Assembly: GCA_027449585.1 (NCBI GenBank)
Contig: DAIDLJ010000016.1
Coordinates: 1 to 19,655 of the forward strand
Length of the DNA stretch: 19,655 nucleotides
From: Microcaldota archaeon
GTDB taxonomy: Archaea; Micrarchaeota; Micrarchaeia; Micrarchaeales; CABMGC01
Reading direction: 5' to 3'
Shown here: positions 6,949 through 13,812 of the stretch, one piece after another
Position numbering within the stretch: position 1 is the stretch's first letter
Layout: each line of letters begins with the position of its first letter
The notes under the pieces: generated by a model
Told to the model about the DNA's origin: nothing
What the model saw: only the letters and a program-made list of their open reading frames with translations
Database searches by the model: none
Position numbers and translations under genes: made by a program

Positions 6949-9288
6949 TTACTTAAGTCGCCTTCTCTGACCCTTATTTAGATACCATACAACAAATATT
7001 ATTACAACGATGGCAACTATAATCCATAGCACATAGGAGCCAGTTGGTGAGGCGGATGAATACTCCGGCACTGTTGTTTGCGCGGTAAGAGGCGGCGGAA
7101 CTGTTGTCGAATTGGCTGATGCGGATGTTGGCTGCTGTGCAGTATTTTGGAATAGACCTATTATTGGATCGTTTGTAATAGAGAATGTTACCAAGCATCT
7201 TGCCGCATTAACTGTGAATTTTGGTATGGGCTGCCAGGTGCCATTTTCTAGCTTGTAAGGAGCGATTTTCGAAGCCGAAATTGCACATGGATAAGCGAAT
7301 GTGACGTTTGTTGAGACATTTGGAGCAGCTATGCTTATGTTAACTGCAACCACATTTGCAAATCCCTGAGGAGGATTAGGCACATTATTTGTTACATTAG
7401 TTACAGTAACTTTGCCTTTGGAGCCGTTTCCTTGTGCAACTATCGTCAACAACAGCCCAACATTTGTTACATTTATATTTGTGAAGCTTGAATTTGAGAA
7501 AGTATAGCTAGTGTTTATTGCGAATGGTATCGTTGTGGTTGAAGGCATTGTTGTTTGGGGCACTGTAGTTTGAGGAACTGTTGTAGTGGTTTTGACGATA
7601 GTCGTGGTTAGAAATACGCCAGAGCCGCCACTTCCTTGCACGCAGTTGGAGCATGGTGGAGGGCTGCTTACGGTTATCAAGCCCGAAAGTATTGAATTGA
7701 CTGTTCCGGATACGGCATTATCTGTAACGAAAACGTTCGCATTCAGGGTGTTACCTGCCTCGCCAGAAGGAAGAACATATGCAAAGCTGTTCGAGGTAGT
7801 AAGCATATTTGCGACGATTATGTTCGTGTCAGAATTATAGACTAGGAAATTGTAGGTGTATGGAAGGGAACCGCCTGTTTCGTATGCTGCGAATGTCACT
7901 GTCTGGCCGGTAGTATACGACTGCGCAGATGAAGGGGATATTGTTGGCGTCGAAAGCGCGGTATTTACCGTTATTGTTTGGCTCAGCACTGAATTTACGG
8001 TTACGGCCGTGCTTGCAGAGTCTTTCACAAACACATTTGCATTCAGGGTGTTTCCGCTGTTTCCGGTCACTTGGAATGTGAATGTATTTGAAGTTGCAAT
8101 GTCTCCGGTCAGCAGATCGTTGAACACGATTACATTGGTGACCGAATTATAGACTAGGAAATTGATTGTGTAAGGAGTCGTACCTGCAGACCATCCGCTT
8201 GCCGTTAGTGTCTCCCACTGCCCGGAGTCTATGGCAAGGGTATTGGAGATCAATAGGCTAGGCGTGCCGGTTAGCACAGAGTTGAAGCCTAATGGAGAGT
8301 ATATCGAGTTTGCTATGCCATTGGTGGTTGCGCTGTCGCGTATAAGCACATTTGCCCGTAGGGTGTTACCAGCATACCAGGAAGGGAAGTAGAACGTTGC
8401 AGTTGGAGTCGCCCCGGTTACCAGAATTGAATTGACCACCGCGCCCGTAACTGAATTTGAGATAGTGAAAAGGGCATTGTAAGGAGAGGTGCCTCCTGGA
8501 GATACTGTGTTGACTGTAAAAGTGGAGTACTGGCCGGAGTCTACTAATGTGTTTGAAATTGAGAATGTCGGTGCAGAATTTAGAACGGAATTGAACCCTA
8601 ACGGCACATATATGGAATTTGCTATGGAGTTGGTCGTGGCGGAGTCTGTTATTACTACATTTACCTGGAGGGAGTTTCCTACCACCCAGGAAGGCAAGTA
8701 GAACAATTCTGCTGTTCCAGAGGATACGATAGCGCTTATCGAATTTATGGGCACCTTTGTTATGGAATTTGAAATTATTATGTTCTGAACGTAATTAGGC
8801 GCCCCGCCAGAAATAGTCGGTGTTATTAGGACATATTGCCCTGCATCGAGCATAGTATTTGATGGGGTTGCAAGTGTTGGGGTCTGCAGTGCGTTGTATG
8901 CTTTGTATGTTGAATAAACGGTGTTGGCAGGAGTATCGGAGGCCGAATCGGTTACCAGCACATTGACATCTATTGGACTGTTTGAAGGTTCATTCGCACC
9001 TACGAACCATGTCGCAGTAAATGTATTGGTTGATAGCGCTGAAGAGACTATAGTATTTACAATCAGACCCGGAGATATTGAGTTGACAACATTGACACTA
9101 AACGTATTTGTTGCAGCTGCTGTGCCCCCCGATACTGAGACGGTTATTGATTGCCATTGCCCTTGGTCCACTATCGCATTTGTTGGTAGGGTATTTGCGA
9201 TTGTTAGGGTAGTGGCATTAACCAGAGGTACGCTCATTACAAATGCTAAGACAAACAGCAGTACAACAGGCAATAATCTGTCATTCAT
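6949..9288 (-). CDS. Secreted, membrane-anchored surface protein with five Ig-like repeats
   Basis: A 779-residue envelope protein. Seen: a signal peptide at 1-25 (hydrophobic core PVVLLFVLAFVMSVP, likely cut after VNA); five tandem repeats of about 96-111 residues at roughly 26-136, 137-238, 239-341, 342-446 and 447-542, each with a D-x-GQ(W/Y) strand, a GG/SPY turn, NSVT/NSIT and a closing NANVFVxDSA strand; a CSNC pair followed by a Thr/Pro stalk at about 560-590; an Asn-rich domain containing YPCAIS and ARCLVTF (one likely disulfide); a second Ser/Thr/Pro linker; a transmembrane segment (YVLWIIVAIVVIIFVVWYL) and a short basic tail. This topology puts almost all of it outside the cell. Many NxS/T sites suggest N-glycosylation. 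Likely role: S-layer-associated or adhesion protein (inference). A TATA-like element lies about 29 bases before the ATG. Confidence 0.85.
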   Translation of the reverse strand: MNDRLLPVVLLFVLAFVMSVPLVNATTLTIANTLPTNAIVDQGQWQSITVSVSGGTAAATNTFSVNVVNSISPGLIVNTIVSSALSTNTFTATWFVGANEPSNSPIDVNVLVTDSASDTPANTVYSTYKAYNALQTPTLATPSNTMLDAGQYVLITPTISGGAPNYVQNIIISNSITKVPINSISAIVSSGTAELFYLPSWVVGNSLQVNVVITDSATTNSIANSIYVPLGFNSVLNSAPTFSISNTLVDSGQYSTFTVNTVSPGGTSPYNALFTISNSVTGAVVNSILVTGATPTATFYFPSWYAGNTLRANVLIRDSATTNGIANSIYSPLGFNSVLTGTPSLLISNTLAIDSGQWETLTASGWSAGTTPYTINFLVYNSVTNVIVFNDLLTGDIATSNTFTFQVTGNSGNTLNANVFVKDSASTAVTVNSVLSQTITVNTALSTPTISPSSAQSYTTGQTVTFAAYETGGSLPYTYNFLVYNSDTNIIVANMLTTSNSFAYVLPSGEAGNTLNANVFVTDNAVSGTVNSILSGLITVSSPPPCSNCVQGSGGSGVFLTTTIVKTTTTVPQTTVPQTTMPSTTTIPFAINTSYTFSNSSFTNINVTNVGLLLTIVAQGNGSKGKVTVTNVTNNVPNPPQGFANVVAVNISIAAPNVSTNVTFAYPCAISASKIAPYKLENGTWQPIPKFTVNAARCLVTFSITNDPIIGLFQNTAQQPTSASANSTTVPPPLTAQTTVPEYSSASPTGSYVLWIIVAIVVIIFVVWYLNKGQRRRLK
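7663..9213 (-). repeat. Five tandem protein-domain repeats within the surface-protein gene
   Basis: Approximate unit starts on the minus strand are 9213, 8880, 8574, 8265 and 7950, ending near 7663. Units are 96-111 codons. Shared markers are (D/T)xGQ(W/Y/T), GG..PY, N(S)(V/I/D)T, GN(T/S)L(N/R/Q)(A/V)NV and (T/K/R)D(S/N)A. Units 2 and 3 are closest, sharing the I(A/N)NSIY-PLGFNSVL ending, as if duplicated most recently. DNA-level identity is partial, so these are old domain duplications and not a recent DNA repeat. Confidence 0.8.
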
Positions 9289-9312
9289 TCAAACATTCCT
9301 AAGTATAGAGTT

Positions 9313-9321
9313 CTATTTATG
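9313..9321 (-). promoter_or_regulatory. Putative TATA box of the surface-protein gene
   Basis: The minus strand reads ACATAAATAG across this site, centred about 29 bases upstream of the ATG at 9288. No Shine-Dalgarno sequence precedes the ATG, so the transcript is probably leaderless or nearly so. The rest of the 195-base divergent gap (9289-9483) holds a weak 6-bp inverted repeat, ATCGGC/GCCGAT, and the upstream region of the next plus-strand gene. Confidence 0.45.
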
Positions 9322-9483
9322 TAAAGATTAATAATTGTTTGGAAAAATCGGCTCAGATTAGATTGCCAGGCCGATATCTGTGGGGGGTAGGAATATCCAA
9401 ATAAGATACTGCACACAGGAAAAGCATATAAGAAGGGATATGAAATATTTATCAATTGATTTGCTGGATTAGGATGTGATGAA

Positions 9484-9885
9484 ATGGACGTGAAGCAGTC
9501 TGCATCGAAGGAGATAGAGTTCGACATCAGGAAGAAGCCCGCTGGAAGCGTGAATGGCACGATAAAGGACAAGGAGGAGAACCTGAACCGCTTCAGCTAC
9601 GGCAAGGGATTCGAGATAGACGGCCCTTCTACGATAACTTTCGATGTCTACAACATGGAGCTTAGCGTTCCTGCGGAGTTCGTGGAGATAGAAGGAACCC
9701 TATCGATAATGCTTGACGGGTCAAGATTCCTGGAGATAGCGGCGAACAAGCTCGTCCCAGGAGTCAATACCATTGACATGGACCAGGTGATAGGCAAGGG
9801 ACATAAGATATCAGCAGTGCTCAATTACACTAACGTCAAGGGGCTGGGTCACTACAACCTGCAGCTAAGGCTACAGAACAGGTAA
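9484..9885 (+). CDS. Small conserved-looking protein of unknown function
   Basis: A 133-residue soluble protein that I do not recognise. There is no signal peptide, no membrane segment and no cysteine. Residues about 30-133 look mostly beta-stranded (alternating hydrophobics in GPSTITFDVYNM, VEIEGTLSIMLDG, HKISAVLNYTNV and HYNLQLRLQ), like a compact beta-sandwich or jelly roll. The N-terminus (MDVKQSASKEIEFDIRKKP) is charged. The start is supported by a purine-rich AGGATGTGATG just upstream of the ATG and an AATATTTAT element about 35 bases upstream. It faces away from the surface-protein gene and converges with the membrane protein at 9887-10492, sharing a hairpin at the stop codons. Coding-like composition and a clean start support a real gene. 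Confidence 0.7.
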   Translation: MDVKQSASKEIEFDIRKKPAGSVNGTIKDKEENLNRFSYGKGFEIDGPSTITFDVYNMELSVPAEFVEIEGTLSIMLDGSRFLEIAANKLVPGVNTIDMDQVIGKGHKISAVLNYTNVKGLGHYNLQLRLQNR

Positions 9886-9900
9886 ATCAGCGCGATTTAC
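9882..9900. terminator. Hairpin spanning the stop codons of two convergent genes
   Basis: GTAAATC (9882-9888) and GATTTAC (9894-9900) are exact inverted complements separated by AGCGC. The plus-strand TAA (9883-9885) and the minus-strand TGA (9887-9889) both lie within it. It could form in both transcripts and act as a bidirectional 3'-end or stability element. No T-run follows, so true terminator function is uncertain. Confidence 0.5.
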
Positions 9901-10492
9901 TTGCGGCGAGCGCCCTTCTTCTAAGCAGTATCATCAAGACCAGCAGGGTGTTTGCGGCTATTATGACTGACGGATAGAGGGCAGTTACCAGACTAAATGA
10001 GCCCAGGGCAAAAAGGGAGAGGACAAAGCCCAGTCCGCTGAGGATGAACAGGCTGGTTGACTCCTCGAAAGGATTCTTGTAGGCCTTTGTGAGCGTAGGC
10101 ACTAGGGCTATAAGGTCGACTATTGAGGATATTACAACGCCCCATAGGGAGTTCATTGTCACAATCCACAGTGCTATTCCAAACATGGCAAGGCCAAGGC
10201 AGAGCTTGTCAAGGCCAGTTATCCTTGTCTTGCCGCTGCGCATTGCAATGACTGCTATTATAGCATTGAGCACCCCCTGGACGCCAAGAACCCACGACCC
10301 GGCGGCTCCGCCTTTTGTTATGGATACAGTGAATGCTATGAACGTGAGTATGGACCAGATGAGCCATGAGAAGGCATGGGGCTTTATCCTTCTTCCAATC
10401 ATATCCTTGAAGTAGGGCAGATATCCCGATATGCCCAGAAGCGTTGCGGCTATTCCAAGCAGAACCTTGTAGTCAAGTGTCAAGAACAACAT
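9887..10492 (-). CDS. Multi-span membrane protein, PQ-loop-like repeat
   Basis: A 201-residue hydrophobic protein with about six to seven predicted membrane spans. Two related halves are visible: GISGYLPYFKDMIGRRIKPHAFSWLIWSILTFIAF near the N-terminus and SSIVDLIALVPTLTKAYKNPFEESTSLFILSGLGFVLSLFAL in the second half. Each has a Pro after a helix start, followed by a short polar loop and another helix, as in PQ-loop/SWEET-type three-helix repeats. The exact PQ dipeptide is absent (LP and VP instead). The KPHxFSWLIW signature occurs in a widespread uncharacterised family in small-genome bacteria and archaea (from memory). The transport substrate is unknown. The C-terminus is basic (RRRALAASKSR). 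It converges with the small protein gene one base away. The ATG at 10492 is followed by MLFLTLDYKVL. Confidence 0.75.
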   Translation of the reverse strand: MLFLTLDYKVLLGIAATLLGISGYLPYFKDMIGRRIKPHAFSWLIWSILTFIAFTVSITKGGAAGSWVLGVQGVLNAIIAVIAMRSGKTRITGLDKLCLGLAMFGIALWIVTMNSLWGVVISSIVDLIALVPTLTKAYKNPFEESTSLFILSGLGFVLSLFALGSFSLVTALYPSVIIAANTLLVLMILLRRRALAASKSR

Positions 10493-10540
10493 CCTTTATC
10501 GCAATCTTTCAAGCGAGGGCATTAACCATTTGCATCGGCA

Positions 10541-10550
10541 TTATTTAAAT
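10541..10550 (+). promoter_or_regulatory. Putative TATA box of the cation exchanger gene
   Basis: TTATTTAAAT is centred about 27-34 bases ahead of the two possible starts (TTG 10574, ATG 10580). Transcription would start near 10572, so the mRNA would be leaderless or have a leader of only a few bases. No Shine-Dalgarno site is evident. Confidence 0.5.
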
Positions 10551-10573
10551 TTTCCTGCCAAGTAATCTGTTGG

Positions 10574-11530
10574 TTGATTATGGCCCTTGGAGTCATCGCT
10601 GAGATAGCCCTCGCCCTTGTTGGATTCTTCATTGCAGCGGAGCTCACGGCAAGGGGGGTCGAGAGCCTTGAGCCGGTGATGGGGCAGGGTATGGCGGGAG
10701 GGGTCATACTAGGGCTCCTTGGCGCGCTGCCTGAAACTGTCTTCGTCATAATAGCCACTTTATCTTCATCGTACCAAATCGCGCTCGGATCTGCATTGGG
10801 GGGCAACATAATACTCTTCACGCTCGGCATAGGGCTTGTCGGCATAGCGCATTGGCTCAGGTGGAAGGGCCCCATATTGATGAAGGAGGATTATAAGGTT
10901 GAACTCTACTTCCTGCTCGCCTCAACGATCCTGCTTGTAGGCCTGATGTTCTACGGCTCGCTTGACAGGATATCTGGAGGGGTTCTCTTTCTGCTCTACG
11001 TGGTCTATGTATCTTATAGGTACGCGGTTGCGCGCTCGAAGATGGACGGGCGCTTTAGCGCGATCAAGAAAAGAAAGCTACTTCTCGAAGGAGGAGCATA
11101 CGTAGGCGCTGGGATGGTAATAGTCCTGCTGCTTTCCGGCACTTTTGTAAGCGCCATATCTGACGTGTCAGGCATGATAGGCCTATCGCCGCTATGGCTC
11201 GCCCTTGTTATATCGCCGCTGGCGGCTGACATAGACGAGAACATAAGTGCCAACAGGATGACTATGAGAAAAGTTGGCGGTGGCTCCACGGCGATCGTGA
11301 GCTTCGTTGGGGGAAAGCTCCAGAACAACACAGTGCTTCTTGGGATTATAGGGCTTCTCTCCTCCAGCAGCGTTGCGATAGGCGGGGCGATGTTCGACTT
11401 CGGCGCTGTCGTAGTGATAAATCTCCTGGCAATAGCAGTGATCCTTAGGGGCAGGCTCGATTACAGGGAGAGCATGCTGCTTGTTATGGCATACGTGGTA
11501 GTGATAGCTGCTGCATTCGTGCTAGGATGA
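10574..11530 (+). CDS. Sodium/calcium exchanger-like (CaCA family) membrane transporter
   Basis: A membrane protein of 316-318 residues with about ten spans and the two inverted alpha-repeats of the Ca2+/cation antiporter superfamily. Alpha-1 is at about 46-80 (GLLGALPETVFVIIATL...ALGSALGGNI) and carries the key Glu of the ALPE motif and the GS..GN turn. Alpha-2 is at about 205-260 (LVISPLAADIDEN...GGKLQNNTVLLG). In the second repeat the usual GTSLPE is replaced by SPLAADIDE, so ion selectivity may differ. A basic cytoplasmic loop (RSKMDGRFSAIKKRK, about 154-168) separates the halves, as in YrbG-type exchangers. Likely exports Ca2+ or another cation in exchange for Na+ or H+. The start is TTG 10574 or, more likely, ATG 10580. 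It converges with the XRE regulator gene, with 11 bases between them. Confidence 0.85.
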   Translation: MIMALGVIAEIALALVGFFIAAELTARGVESLEPVMGQGMAGGVILGLLGALPETVFVIIATLSSSYQIALGSALGGNIILFTLGIGLVGIAHWLRWKGPILMKEDYKVELYFLLASTILLVGLMFYGSLDRISGGVLFLLYVVYVSYRYAVARSKMDGRFSAIKKRKLLLEGGAYVGAGMVIVLLLSGTFVSAISDVSGMIGLSPLWLALVISPLAADIDENISANRMTMRKVGGGSTAIVSFVGGKLQNNTVLLGIIGLLSSSSVAIGGAMFDFGAVVVINLLAIAVILRGRLDYRESMLLVMAYVVVIAAAFVLG

Positions 11531-11541
11531 GGACCTTGGGC

Positions 11542-12240
11542 TTAGACGTTGTTTAGCCTTGCCTTTATCTCTTCGGTTGAGAGCTTTGTGCTCAATAGAG
11601 GTATCTTCTCTATCTGGGCTATCTTTATGGCAAGCTTGTCCATGTCAGCCACGTTCTGTATGACAACTATCCTTGGCTTTATCGGGGCTACCCTTATGAC
11701 CACCATCGGAGACCTTCCGGTGCTGACCTGGTCGAATATGAAGGCGCGCTCGTTTGTAGGTCCGAAGAGCTTTGGATACTCGCTTGGGGAGATCTCAAGA
11801 ATCACCCTTATGCTGTCTATAAGCGTATAGCCGAATATCTTGACGGTGTCAAGAAGGTTTGGGTTGGAGATTATCTTAGCGTCTATTATCCTTGCGAAGT
11901 CCGTTCCGCTTATGGGCGATGCGAAGTCGTGTATCAGGTAGAACGGATCCTTCTCCTGCGGCAGGTTGTACTTCTCCAGGTTCCTTACAACCTCTCCGCC
12001 TTTGGATCCGTCTATGGCAAAGAGCGCGGCTACGAACCTCTTTATTATGCCTACTCCGGGGCTTGCCCTCCTGTTCCCCTCGTAGTCGCTTATTGTTGAA
12101 GTTGATATCTTAAGGAATTTTGAGAGCTCGACCTGTGATATGCCAAAGAGCTCGCGCCACTTCTTCATTGTGCTTCCTGGGCTATCCGAGAGGGTTATCT
12201 CTCCTGCGATCCTCTCCTGCAGCGTGTCCATATCAATCAT
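11542..12240 (-). CDS. XRE-family helix-turn-helix transcriptional regulator (archaeal)
   Basis: A 232-residue DNA-binding protein. An HTH of Cro/C1 type occupies about residues 25-75 (WRELFGISQVELSKFLKIS followed by TSTISDYEGNRRASPGVG). A C-terminal domain of about 140 residues (IVVIQNVADMDKLAIKIAQIEKIPLLSTKLS and neighbouring strands) may be a ligand-sensing or dimer module. It resembles, from memory, a conserved archaeal regulator family of about 240 residues (COG1709-like). Its targets are unknown. It follows the bitopic membrane protein at 12265-12972 by only 24 bases on the same strand, so the two are probably co-transcribed, although that gap also contains a TATTAAAAG element. If that element is used, a leaderless start at the second Met (ATG at 12231) is possible. 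Confidence 0.85.
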   Translation of the reverse strand: MIDMDTLQERIAGEITLSDSPGSTMKKWRELFGISQVELSKFLKISTSTISDYEGNRRASPGVGIIKRFVAALFAIDGSKGGEVVRNLEKYNLPQEKDPFYLIHDFASPISGTDFARIIDAKIISNPNLLDTVKIFGYTLIDSIRVILEISPSEYPKLFGPTNERAFIFDQVSTGRSPMVVIRVAPIKPRIVVIQNVADMDKLAIKIAQIEKIPLLSTKLSTEEIKARLNNV

Positions 12241-12264
12241 CTCTGCGTTAACTCTTTTAATACC

Positions 12265-12972
12265 TTACCCGCCGCTTGCTCGTTTAGGCTTTCTCCTTAT
12301 TGCACGTTTAGTTTTAGCAGGGCCGGCGATTTCCTTGTGCGACTCGGTTGTATTATTGGCAGGAGGTTCGCCTTTCTTTATAAAAATGGAGTACAGTATC
12401 ACGATTATGCCGCCAAAGAAGAGCAGCACCCCTATAGAACCGTATGCGGCCGTTGAAATTAGCGTGTTGTTTATCTGATATTGCGGCTTGGTAGCAACAG
12501 AATAGATTATTTGAACAGTGGTGTTTGAAGGATTGTAGAAAATTATGGTGTAATTCCCTGGTGGGAGAACGGGGGAGAGCGTCGAGTAGTAGGTAATCGC
12601 CGTGTCGTTTGAACGCTGATATGGAAACATCCCGTATATTGAATTGTAGGACATCTCCATTATGTTGGAATTGGGGGTGTTTGTGGAATTTGGGTATACT
12701 CCTGCTCTCGAACTTATGTAATTGGCTGCGGCGCTTGCCCCGGACGAATTGGACAGCGCGAAATTTATTGAATTTCCATCGGTGTAATATAGAAGGCCGA
12801 ATACGGTGCTATTTTGCATAGTAATGCGCTCTTCCGTGATATTTTGGGGCGGGATGGCCAGCTGGCGTGTGACGGGGGTGGTGAATGAACTCTGGAAGTT
12901 TAGCGAGTTATTATACACTATAAGTATCGAAAAAACAAATATCAATATGCCCAGTTTTGTTAGATTTTTCAT
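12265..12972 (-). CDS. Bitopic membrane protein with extracytoplasmic Asn/Ser-rich domain
   Basis: A 235-residue protein of unknown function. Seen: an N-terminal hydrophobic segment (LGILIFVFSILIVY, about 7-20) acting as signal peptide or anchor, an outside domain at about 22-170 rich in Asn, Ser and Tyr with many NxS/T sites, a second transmembrane segment (YGSIGVLLFFGGIIVILYSIFI, about 177-198), and a basic cytoplasmic tail ending KTKRAIRRKPKRASGG. The strand-rich part before the second span (PPGNYTIIFYNPSNTTVQIIYSVAT) looks like a small beta-sandwich. It has no cysteine. It sits directly upstream of the XRE regulator in a likely two-gene unit, so an outside sensor paired with a cytoplasmic regulator is conceivable (inference). 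Its promoter region is shared with the divergent KaiC-like gene. Confidence 0.75.
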   Translation of the reverse strand: MKNLTKLGILIFVFSILIVYNNSLNFQSSFTTPVTRQLAIPPQNITEERITMQNSTVFGLLYYTDGNSINFALSNSSGASAAANYISSRAGVYPNSTNTPNSNIMEMSYNSIYGMFPYQRSNDTAITYYSTLSPVLPPGNYTIIFYNPSNTTVQIIYSVATKPQYQINNTLISTAAYGSIGVLLFFGGIIVILYSIFIKKGEPPANNTTESHKEIAGPAKTKRAIRRKPKRASGG

Positions 12973-13003
12973 TCAATCAGGATTATATGGTTCCACTAAA
13001 TAC

Positions 13004-13016
13004 ATAAATTTATATA
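13004..13016. promoter_or_regulatory. Bidirectional TATA region between the membrane protein and the KaiC-like ATPase
   Basis: ATAAATTTAT (13004-13013) is a perfect 10-bp palindrome continued by ATA on the right. Read rightward, TTTATATA is about 26 bases before 13038, giving the KaiC-like gene a leader of about 10 bases. Read leftward, ATAAATTTATGTATTT lies about 26-35 bases before the ATG at 12972, fitting a leaderless start. Inferred from spacing and symmetry. Confidence 0.5.
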
Positions 13017-13047
13017 AGGCTCAAGCAGAACATTCTTAGGGATAGGT

Positions 13048-13779
13048 ATGCCAGATCTGATTAAAAGCGGCATAGACGGACTGGACTCGATGCTATTTGG
13101 CGGATTCCCTAAAGAGAACCAGATAATGATAGGCGGAGGGCCCGGGGCTGGAAAGAGCCTCATAGCCTTCGAATACATATACCGAGGCGCTCTGGCCGGA
13201 GAGCCTGGAATGATATTCGCATTTGACGAAGAGCCAACGAAGATAATAAGCAACGTAAAGGAGGCGTTTCCTAATTTCAAGAAGCTTGATGAGCTTATAG
13301 ATGAAGGGCTGATAAAGATAGAGGGAAGGGACATACTGCAGGAGGCATTCAACAAGTATGAGCAGGCCGGCATGGAATTTGGCAGGATAGTTGCGGACAT
13401 GGAAAGGAAGGTTATTGCAAGCGGAGCAAAGCGCGCGGTCGTCGATTCTTCATCGGACTTCGAGCTTGTGATAAAGGACCCCATAATCTATAGGCGGTCG
13501 ATGTGGTCCCTTGCGGCTAATTTCAGGAGGCTCGGAGTCACCACAATACTTACATCGGAGATACACAATCCCGACAGGAAGAAACTTGTTTTCAAGCCGG
13601 AGCACTTCATATTCGATGGCATAATACTGATGTACCAGAATGGCGAGGATTCTAGGAGAATCCCTGCGCTTGAGATAATAAAGATGAGGGGCTCTAAGCA
13701 TAGCTTCTCTACTGCGCCTTATGAGATAACGCCCAATGGGTTCAAGATATACTCGCCGGAGACTATCGATAGCCAATAG
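13048..13779 (+). CDS. KaiC/RAD55-like single-domain RecA-fold ATPase
   Basis: A 243-residue ATPase of the KaiC-like branch of the RecA superfamily. Seen: the KaiC-type opening SGIDGLDSMLFGGFPKENQIMIGG, Walker A GGPGAGKS at 30-37, the tandem glutamates in FDEEP (Glu61-Glu62), Walker B-like RAVVDSSSD with Asp133, and TTILTSEIHNPD where KaiC relatives carry their 'l.t.E' strand. There is one domain only. KaiC-type proteins in archaea usually signal or regulate through partner proteins (FlaH in the archaellum, GvpD, RAD55 paralogues). This one heads a plus-strand run with a Cys-ladder membrane protein and a DHH phosphoesterase, so it may control or power one of them (inference). The ATG at 13048 follows AGGGATAGGT. 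Confidence 0.9.
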   Translation: MPDLIKSGIDGLDSMLFGGFPKENQIMIGGGPGAGKSLIAFEYIYRGALAGEPGMIFAFDEEPTKIISNVKEAFPNFKKLDELIDEGLIKIEGRDILQEAFNKYEQAGMEFGRIVADMERKVIASGAKRAVVDSSSDFELVIKDPIIYRRSMWSLAANFRRLGVTTILTSEIHNPDRKKLVFKPEHFIFDGIILMYQNGEDSRRIPALEIIKMRGSKHSFSTAPYEITPNGFKIYSPETIDSQ

Positions 13780-13788
13780 TTAAATAAT
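13780..13788 (+). promoter_or_regulatory. Possible internal promoter ahead of the Cys-ladder gene
   Basis: TTAAATAAT directly follows the KaiC-like stop codon and is centred about 28-35 bases ahead of the TTG (13813) and GTG (13819) starts. The downstream pair could therefore be transcribed separately from the ATPase. Spacing evidence only. Confidence 0.35.
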
Positions 13789-13812
13789 TTGGTTTGGTAA
13801 TCTTATAAGTGA

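Noticed and set aside
7586..8701. Several plus-strand ORFs and DNA-level repetition within the surface-protein gene, considered as separate genes or a CRISPR-like array
   Set aside because: The repeat period (about 300 bases) and partial identity match protein-domain duplication on the minus strand. There are no short identical repeats with unique spacers, and the plus ORFs are shadows.
9347..9375. Inverted repeat ATCGGC/GCCGAT in the divergent gap upstream of the surface-protein gene
   Set aside because: Only 6 bp (7 with a wobble) with an 17-base loop, no symmetry beyond it and no clear position relative to a promoter; it could be chance.
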